Shown one piece after another: positions 5,672 to 10,633 of a stretch of 10,633 bases of DNA. The stretch is taken from assembly GCA_030425945.1 (NCBI GenBank), contig JAUHZL010000059.1:1-10633 (forward strand). Reading direction: 5' to 3'. A program made the translations under genes and the position numbers. The notes under the pieces were generated by a model, which saw only the letters and a program-made list of their open reading frames with translations, made no database searches and was not told the DNA's origin. Position 1 is the stretch's first letter; the number at the start of each line of letters is the position of its first letter. Origin of the DNA: Alphaproteobacteria bacterium (GTDB taxonomy: Bacteria > Pseudomonadota > Alphaproteobacteria > Rhodobacterales > Rhodobacteraceae).

Positions 5672-6885
5672 GCGAAGGTCTTTCTGGGATCGAACGCGTC
5701 GCGGACCCCTTCGAAGATGAACACCAGCAGCGACAGCATGATCGCGAAGGTGAAGAAGGCGGTGAAGCCCAGCCACGGCGCCTGCAGGTTCTGCTTGGCT
5801 TGCAGGGTCAGTTCCCCGAGGGACGGCGCGGACGACGGCAGACCGAAGCCGAGGAAGTCGAGCGCGGCCAGACCGCCGATCGCCCCGGTGATGATGAAGG
5901 GCAGCATGGTCACCGTGGCCACCATCGCGTTGGGCAGGACGTGGCGGAACATGATGGTCCGGTTGTCGACGCCCAGCGCGCGGGCGGCGCGGACATACTC
6001 GAAGTTGCGCGCCCGCAGGAATTCGGCCCGCACCACGCCCACCAGCGCCGTCCAGCCGAAGAGCACCGTCAGGAACACCAGCAACCAGAAGTTCATCTGG
6101 AAGATCGCGGCCACGATGATGATGATGTAGAGGCTCGGCGTCGCCCCCCACAACTCGATCACCCGCTGGAAGATCAGGTCGATCCAGCCGCCGAAATAGC
6201 CCTGGATGGCGCCCGCCGCGATGCCGATGATGCTGGTCAGCGCGGTGACGACCAGCGCGAAGAGGACCGACAGGCGGAACCCGTAGATCACGCGGGCCAG
6301 CACGTCGCGGGCGGTGTCGTCGGTGCCGAGCAGGTGGTGCCCGTCCGGGGCGCTGGGGGCCGTGCCCGCGATGTCGCTGACGGTGCTGTAGCTGTAGGGG
6401 ATCGGCGGCCAGACGATCCAGCCGGGCGTGACCTCCTCGCCCGAGACCGACCCGGTCGCCTGCACATCGGCGATCACGTCCTCCGGGTCATCCCAGCACG
6501 CCTCGGATCCGCCAGCAATAATAAGGCATTGGACCTCGATATCGCGATAGACGGCCTCGGTGCGGAAGTCGCCGCCGAAGGCGGTTTCGGGGTAGAAACG
6601 GGCGATGGGGACGTAGAGGTCGCCTTGGTAGCTGACCAGCAGGGGGCGGTCGTTGGCGATCACCTCGGCGAACAGGCTGAGGCCGAAGAGCAGCGAAAAA
6701 ATCCAGAGAGACCAATAGGCTCGCCGGTTCGCGCAGAAGTTTCGCCAGCGCCGCTGGTTGAGCGGCGAGAGGCGCAGGAGGCCCTTGCGCGGCGTCTCGG
6801 GCGGGGCCGTGGCCGCCGTCGGTGCAACGTCGGTATCACGTCGGTGTTGCGTCGGTATCGCGTCGGTGCGCTGCGGGGTGGCCAT
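5668..6885 (-). CDS. yejE: Peptide ABC transporter permease (YejE)
   Basis: Inner-membrane permease of the DppC/OppC type, 405 residues. It pairs with YejB to form the channel. The core from about residue 38 (LRLSPLNQRRWRNF) to the C terminus (VRDAFDPRKTFA) closely resembles E. coli YejE as I remember it. The first helix is at about 58-76, and the inner-membrane permease domain at about 195-390 has the EAA loop (296-320, YVRAARALG...RHVLPNA) that docks on the ATPase. A periplasmic stretch between helix 1 and the core carries C120 and C130. The first 37 residues are an extra, low-complexity extension encoded partly by 11-bp tandem repeats. ATG 6885 has GGGAG about eight bases upstream and lies 2 nt after the yejB stop. 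A later start is possible, but no better ribosome site was noticed. Confidence 0.94.
   Translation of the reverse strand: MATPQRTDAIPTQHRRDTDVAPTAATAPPETPRKGLLRLSPLNQRRWRNFCANRRAYWSLWIFSLLFGLSLFAEVIANDRPLLVSYQGDLYVPIARFYPETAFGGDFRTEAVYRDIEVQCLIIAGGSEACWDDPEDVIADVQATGSVSGEEVTPGWIVWPPIPYSYSTVSDIAGTAPSAPDGHHLLGTDDTARDVLARVIYGFRLSVLFALVVTALTSIIGIAAGAIQGYFGGWIDLIFQRVIELWGATPSLYIIIIVAAIFQMNFWLLVFLTVLFGWTALVGVVRAEFLRARNFEYVRAARALGVDNRTIMFRHVLPNAMVATVTMLPFIITGAIGGLAALDFLGFGLPSSAPSLGELTLQAKQNLQAPWLGFTAFFTFAIMLSLLVFIFEGVRDAFDPRKTFA
6817..6871. repeat. Five tandem 11-bp repeats in the 5' end of yejE
   Basis: Units start at 6817, 6828, 6839, 6850 and 6861. All five begin with the same seven bases CGTCGGT; the remaining four are GCAA, ATCA, GTTG, ATCG and GCGC. 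Units 2 and 4 differ by one base, so a 22-bp higher-order period is visible. On the coding strand this encodes roughly residues 5-23 of YejE. Eleven is not a multiple of three, so gain or loss of one unit would shift the frame. Confidence 0.85.
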
Positions 6886-6887
6886 GC

Positions 6888-7985
6888 TCAGGTCTCCCGC
6901 GTTTCGAAGTCGATCCGGGGGTCGATCCAGACATACATCAGGTCCGAGATCAGCCCCATCAGCAGCCCGATCAGGCCGAAGACGAAGAGCGTGCCGAAGA
7001 TCACCGGGTAGTCCCGGCTGACGGCCGCCTCGAAGCCGAGCCGCCCGAGCCCATCGAGCGAGAAGATCGTCTCGATGATCAGCGAGCCGCCGAAGAACAC
7101 CGACACGAACACCGCCGGGAAGCCCGCGATCACGATCAGCATCGCGTTGCGGAACACGTGGCCATAGAGCACGCGGCGCTCGGACAGGCCCTTGGCCTTG
7201 GCGGTCATCACGTACTGCTTCTTGATCTCGTCGAGGAAGCTGTTCTTGGTCAGCAGGGTCAGCGTGGCGAAGGCCGAGATGGTCGAGGCCAGCACCGGCA
7301 GCGCGATGTGCCAGAAATAGTCGATGATCTTGCCCAGCAGGCTGAGCTCTTCCCAGTTGTCCGAGGTCAGGCCGCGCAACGGGAACCATTGCAGGTAACT
7401 GCCCCCCGCGAAGACCACCAGCAGCAGGATGGCGAAGAGGAACCCGGGGATCGCGTAGCCGACGATGATCAGCCCCGAGGTCCAGGTGTCGAACTGGGTG
7501 CCGTCATTGACCGCCTTGCGGATGCCGAGCGGAATCGACACGAGGTAGGCGATCAGCGTGGACCACAGCCCCAGCGTGATCGAGACCGGCAGCTTCTCGA
7601 TGACCAGGTCGACAACCGAGATCGAGCGGAAATAGCTCTCGCCGAAGTCGAAGCGCATGTAGTCCCACATCATCGAGAAGAAGCGTTCGACCGGCGGCTT
7701 GTCGAAGCCGAATTCCTTTTCGAGCTCGGCGATGAACTCGGGCGGCAGGCCGCGCGCGCCGACATACTGCGAGGTTCCCGCGTTGCCCGCGCCCTGCAGG
7801 TCGCGCTGCATCTCGGAGCCGCCGCCGCTGAAGCTTTCGAAGACGTCGCCGCCGCCCTCCATCCGGGCGATGATCTGTTCGATCGGCCCGCCCGGAACGA
7901 ACTGCACCAGCGCGAAGTTGATCACCATGATCCCGAACAGGGTCGGGATGATCAGCGCGAGCCGTCGAAGGATGTAGGCGCCCAT
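6888..7985 (-). CDS. yejB: Peptide ABC transporter permease (YejB)
   Basis: Inner-membrane permease of the DppB/OppB type, 365 residues, nearly the length of E. coli YejB and starting with the same MGAY..RR pattern. N-terminal helix at about 8-28, then a periplasmic segment (about 30-130) containing RGLPPEFI, EFGFDKP and FDFGES, then helices at about 134-158, 168-195, 224-246, 280-305 and 325-347. The EAA loop (about 257-282, YVMTAKAKGLS...HVFRNAM) contacts YejF. The protein ends DPRIDF, as in the family. The ATG is 4 nt after the yejA stop and the sequence before it is only weakly Shine-Dalgarno-like, so translation is probably coupled to yejA. Compared with E. coli the periplasmic stretch has a glycine-rich part (about 44-70), a variable region. 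Confidence 0.95.
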   Translation of the reverse strand: MGAYILRRLALIIPTLFGIMVINFALVQFVPGGPIEQIIARMEGGGDVFESFSGGGSEMQRDLQGAGNAGTSQYVGARGLPPEFIAELEKEFGFDKPPVERFFSMMWDYMRFDFGESYFRSISVVDLVIEKLPVSITLGLWSTLIAYLVSIPLGIRKAVNDGTQFDTWTSGLIIVGYAIPGFLFAILLLVVFAGGSYLQWFPLRGLTSDNWEELSLLGKIIDYFWHIALPVLASTISAFATLTLLTKNSFLDEIKKQYVMTAKAKGLSERRVLYGHVFRNAMLIVIAGFPAVFVSVFFGGSLIIETIFSLDGLGRLGFEAAVSRDYPVIFGTLFVFGLIGLLMGLISDLMYVWIDPRIDFETRET

Positions 7986-7989
7986 CGGA

Positions 7990-9915
7990 TCAGAGCGCCC
8001 CGGCCTCTTTCAGACGCTGCGCCGCATTGGCGTCCCACCACCAGAAATCGAGCGAGCCCAGCGCCAGCGGCGGCAGCGGCTCGGGATAGCGGTACATGTC
8101 CCAGTAAGCGACGGTGTGGACGTCCTTGAACCACTGCGGGATCCAGAACCGGTCCGCCCGCAGCACGCGGTCGAGAGTCTTCGCCGCGGTCGTCATCTCG
8201 TCCAGCGTCTCGGCCGCGATCGTGGTCTCGACGAGGCTGTCGATGGCGGGATCGCGCAGCGCCATGATGTTGCGGCTCGAGTCGTCGGCCGTCGAGGACG
8301 AGAACCACTGCCGCAGCGAGGTGCCGGGCTCGTAGCCCTGGGTCAGGGTGTGGTTGGTCAGGTCCCAGTCGCCGGTGCGCCGCCGCTCGACGTACTGCGC
8401 GTTGTCGACGCGCTCCATCCGGGCGTCCACGCCGATGGCGCGCAGGTTCTCGACATAGGGGTTCACGATCCGGTCGAAGGCGGGCGACACGGTCAGGATC
8501 ACCAGTTCCATCGTGTTGCCGTCCGCGTCGCGCAGCATGCCGTCGGACCCGGCGGTCCAGCCCGCCTCGTTCATCAGGCGGAGCGCCTCGCGCCGGGTGC
8601 GGCGGTCCGGCTGGTTCGACTCCGGGTCGTTGACCGGCGCGGTCACCACCTCGTCGGTCAGGATGCTCTCGGGCAGCAGACCCTGCTCGACCAGCGGGCG
8701 CAGCAGCGCAAGCTCGCCCTCGGTGGGCGCCCCGGTCGCCATCATGTCGGTGTTCTGCCAGAACGACACGGGACGCTCGTAGAGGTCGTAGAACAATGTC
8801 CGGTTGGCCCATTCGAAGTTCAGCATCATGTTGATCGCGGTGCGCACGCCCGCGTCCTGCCACTTGTCGCGCCGCAGGTTGAAGACGAAGCCCTGCGCCG
8901 AGCCGATGCTGCCGTCGGGCAGTTCCTCGACCTTGACCCAGCCGTTCTGCACCGCCGGGAAGTCATAGGAGGTGGCCCATTCCTTGGACGAGTTCTCGTT
9001 GCGGAAGGTGTATTCGCCGGCCTTGAAGCCTTCCATCGCGGCGGCGGTGTCGGCGAAGACCTCGATCCGGATGTCGTCGAAGTTCCACCGCCCGACGTTC
9101 ATCGGATGGCTCGCGCCCCACCAGTTGGCATCGCGCGTGTAGGTGACCGAGCGCCCCATATCGACCTCCTTGAGGACGTAGGGTCCGGTGCCGAGGAACG
9201 GCGCGGGGTTGCTTTCGTCGAGCCGGGTTCCGGTCTCCTCGAACCATTTCTTCGACCAGGCGTTGGTGCCGCCCGCGACGCCGATCACGTCACGGCGGGG
9301 CGCCTCCGGGTTGAAGGTGAACTTGATGCGGTGGGGCTCCAGCACCTCGACCGCGTCGATGTAGCCGCCGACCGCGTTGCGGTACTCGGCGATGCCCTGC
9401 TCCATCACGAGGTTGAACGAGAACGCGATGTCCTCGGCGGTCATCGGGGTGCCGTCCGAGAAGGTGACGTCGTCGCGGAGGTTGAAGATCACCCAGTCGC
9501 GGCTCTCGGGGTATTCCATCGTGGTGCAGAGGTAGCAGTAGACCGAGTAGGGGTCGTCGGCGGTCCCGGTCAGGATGTCCTCGTAGATCAGGCTGGCGCC
9601 GGTGAACTCGGCCACGCCCTTGCGGGTGAAGGGGTTGAAGCTGTCGAAGACGGAGGGGGACCAGACGCTCATCTCGCCGCCCTTCGGCGCCTCGGGATTG
9701 ACGTAGGCGAGATGGGCCATGTCGGGCCCGTATTTCAGCGTGCCGAAGTTCGAGTAGCCGTGGCTGACGATCACCGTCTCGTCGGCGGCGGCGGTGTCCT
9801 GACCGAAGGCGGCGCTGGCGAGGCCGCCGAGCAGGATCAGACCCAGCCCCAGTCCCGCCACCTGTGCGCCGATCCCCGGCGTGGCAACCTCTGCGTCCTT
9901 GCGTTTGTCTGCCAT
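7990..9915 (-). CDS. yejA: Periplasmic peptide-binding protein of the Yej ABC importer (YejA)
   Basis: Solute-binding protein of the SBP_bac_5 (peptide/nickel) class, 641 residues, first gene of the operon. It captures peptides in the periplasm and hands them to YejB/YejE. A signal peptide is visible: a charged start (MADKRK), a hydrophobic core about 17-36 and a likely cleavage after AFG (38) or ASA (35). Family signatures include DSFNPFTRKG (91-100), LRDDVTFSDGTPMTAEDIAFS (about 146-166), LGTGPYVL and the C-terminal WIPQW and WWWD. C127 and C130 (CYLC) may form a disulfide. Start ATG 9915 has a strong GGGGGAG site 3 nt upstream. Opp/Dpp-like binding proteins vary in specificity, so the exact ligand cannot be read; the Yej assignment rests on the ABEF gene set. 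Confidence 0.93.
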   Translation of the reverse strand: MADKRKDAEVATPGIGAQVAGLGLGLILLGGLASAAFGQDTAAADETVIVSHGYSNFGTLKYGPDMAHLAYVNPEAPKGGEMSVWSPSVFDSFNPFTRKGVAEFTGASLIYEDILTGTADDPYSVYCYLCTTMEYPESRDWVIFNLRDDVTFSDGTPMTAEDIAFSFNLVMEQGIAEYRNAVGGYIDAVEVLEPHRIKFTFNPEAPRRDVIGVAGGTNAWSKKWFEETGTRLDESNPAPFLGTGPYVLKEVDMGRSVTYTRDANWWGASHPMNVGRWNFDDIRIEVFADTAAAMEGFKAGEYTFRNENSSKEWATSYDFPAVQNGWVKVEELPDGSIGSAQGFVFNLRRDKWQDAGVRTAINMMLNFEWANRTLFYDLYERPVSFWQNTDMMATGAPTEGELALLRPLVEQGLLPESILTDEVVTAPVNDPESNQPDRRTRREALRLMNEAGWTAGSDGMLRDADGNTMELVILTVSPAFDRIVNPYVENLRAIGVDARMERVDNAQYVERRRTGDWDLTNHTLTQGYEPGTSLRQWFSSSTADDSSRNIMALRDPAIDSLVETTIAAETLDEMTTAAKTLDRVLRADRFWIPQWFKDVHTVAYWDMYRYPEPLPPLALGSLDFWWWDANAAQRLKEAGAL

Positions 9916-9940
9916 CTTCTCCCCCTGCCTGTTCGCGCAG

Positions 9941-9979
9941 CTTTTACAAAAGGTAGAGAGCGCGGCGCGACAGATTCAA
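9941..9979 (-). promoter_or_regulatory. Possible yejABEF promoter with a small palindrome
   Basis: On the minus strand TTGAAT (9979-9974) could be a -35 element, with TACCTT about 18 bp downstream as a weak -10. Just beyond lies CTTTTACAAAAG (9941-9952), two 5-bp arms around AC, about 26 bp before the yejA start. It lies where a repressor could block transcription. This is pattern matching by eye, and Rhodobacteraceae promoters are often weakly conserved. Confidence 0.3.
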
Positions 9980-10033
9980 GCGCAATCGCCGCATCTTCAC
10001 GAGGAGTTAAGCAGATCGGACGCCGCGAACGAC

Positions 10034-10058
10034 AAAAGCCGCCCGAGGGGGCGGCTTT
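10034..10058 (-). terminator. Intrinsic terminator of the cytochrome c gene
   Basis: A 10-bp GC-rich stem (10035-10044 with 10049-10058, loop GAGG) is followed on the minus strand by TTTT (10037-10034), the classic Rho-independent arrangement. It begins about 33 nt after the cytochrome c stop codon and insulates the yej operon from that transcript. The A's at the other side make it partly symmetrical, but no plus-strand gene ends here. Confidence 0.8.
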
Positions 10059-10091
10059 CGCGGCAGAGCGGGTCTGCTAGGATCCGTCGGA

Positions 10092-10610
10092 TCAGTTGAA
10101 GGTCGCGAGATAGGCGATCAGGTTCGCGCGATCCTCGACGTCCTTCATGCCGGAGTAGGCCATCTTGGTGCCCGGCGCGTACTCGCGCGGGTTGGCGATG
10201 AAGTTCGAGATGTTCTCGGGGGTCCACTCGCCGGTGGTGGCCAGCAGGCCGTCCGAGTAGCTGTAGCCCTCTGCCGAGTGCTTCGGGCGGTTCACGACAC
10301 CGTAGAGATACGGCCCGGTGCCGTTCTTGCCGGCCTCCAGCGCGTGGCAGGCCTGACACTGGCGGAACAGCCGCTCGCCCGCGTCGGCGCTGGCGTTGGC
10401 ATAGACATCGGCGAACGCGACCTGCACCACCTCTTCCTCTGCGGCGCCACCGGCATCTTCCTCGCCGGTGTCGATCACATAGGACTGTTCGTGCTCGCTG
10501 TGGCCATAAAACCCATAGAGCGCATCGCCGGCCCAATTGCCCATCAGGAAGATCAGCAGGGCGCCGCAGAAGCCGCCCAGAACCTTCGTCATCGTCATCG
10601 TGTCGAACAT
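10092..10610 (-). CDS. cycM: Membrane-anchored class I cytochrome c (cytochrome cy / c552 type)
   Basis: Electron carrier tethered to the periplasmic face of the inner membrane. In Rhodobacter and Paracoccus such proteins shuttle electrons from the bc1 complex to cytochrome oxidases, including cbb3. With ATG 10610 it has 172 residues. The start MFDTMTMTK matches the remembered starts of cytochrome cy/c552; an uncleaved anchor helix spans about 10-30; an acidic, Ala-rich linker runs about 38-75. The cytochrome domain has C85-Q-A-C88-H89 for covalent haem and M150 (GTKMAYSG) as probable sixth ligand, ending in the usual C-terminal helix (DRANLIAYLATF). A GTG at 10622 would add four residues, but AAGGTGA sits eight bases before the ATG and overlaps that GTG, so the ATG is preferred. 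The gene symbol follows usage for this family and is less certain than the product. Confidence 0.9.
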   Translation of the reverse strand: MFDTMTMTKVLGGFCGALLIFLMGNWAGDALYGFYGHSEHEQSYVIDTGEEDAGGAAEEEVVQVAFADVYANASADAGERLFRQCQACHALEAGKNGTGPYLYGVVNRPKHSAEGYSYSDGLLATTGEWTPENISNFIANPREYAPGTKMAYSGMKDVEDRANLIAYLATFN

Positions 10611-10633
10611 GAAGCGTCTCACCTTGTTCAGGA

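Noticed and set aside
4070..6151. 693-residue reading of yejF from an upstream start
   Set aside because: The upstream 160 residues are an out-of-frame reading of yejE; the ATGA overlap at 5668-5671 and family length support the start at 5671.
5668..7389. 573-residue reading of yejE
   Set aside because: The added N-terminal part is out-of-frame yejB sequence; ATG 6885 has a ribosome site and lies 2 nt after the yejB stop.
8116..10080. 654-codon plus-strand frame opposite yejA
   Set aside because: Shadow frame with repetitive charged composition; YejA on the minus strand has a signal peptide and family motifs throughout.
10080..10093. GATCC-gtc-GGATC dyad at the cytochrome c stop codon
   Set aside because: Perfect but only 5-bp arms and no T run; the much better terminator at 10034-10058 makes a role unlikely.
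10611..10622. GTG start for the cytochrome c gene adding four residues
   Set aside because: The GTG lies within the AAGGTGA ribosome site of the ATG at 10610 and has no ribosome site of its own; family proteins begin MFDTMT.

Overview
The window looks like part of a chromosome from a high-GC alphaproteobacterium, most likely a member of the Rhodobacteraceae (Rhodobacter/Paracoccus group). This rests on three things recognised by eye: an FnrL-type regulator next to ccoN and hemN, a membrane-anchored cytochrome cy/c552-type protein, and the strong preference for G/C in third codon positions. No database search was possible.

Left part (1-4053) is a micro-oxic/anaerobic module. ccoN (catalytic subunit of the cbb3 oxidase, minus strand) ends at the left edge, followed by the ribosome binding site of the next gene, presumably ccoO. 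Upstream of ccoN is a 286-bp control region with a clear FNR box, several small dyads and a 43-codon reading frame that abuts ccoN. Next comes fnrL (minus), then the divergent hemN (plus, oxygen-independent coproporphyrinogen III oxidase). The 59-bp fnrL/hemN gap has one FNR-box-like site. Its position suits activation of hemN and, possibly, feedback on fnrL. The regulator therefore sits between two likely targets, one for low-oxygen respiration and one for low-oxygen haem synthesis.

Middle part (4070-9915) is a complete ABC importer operon of the YejABEF type, transcribed right to left as yejA (binding protein), yejB and yejE (permeases), yejF (double ATPase). Spacing is tight: 4 nt, 2 nt, then a 4-nt ATGA overlap. 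It should import peptides (in enterobacteria the system also takes up microcin C). yejF and hemN converge on one hairpin.

Right part (9916-10633) has the yejA upstream region, a good intrinsic terminator, and a minus-strand gene for a membrane-anchored class I cytochrome c that could deliver electrons to the cbb3 oxidase.

The genes are well-known families. The less ordinary items are fine-scale: five 11-bp tandem repeats inside the start of yejE (a period that is not a multiple of three), the hemN start codon falling exactly where a class II FNR promoter would start transcription, the small frame coupled to ccoN, and a patch of relaxed codon use across the fnrL/hemN divergent start. I see no mobile element, CRISPR array, tRNA or rRNA.
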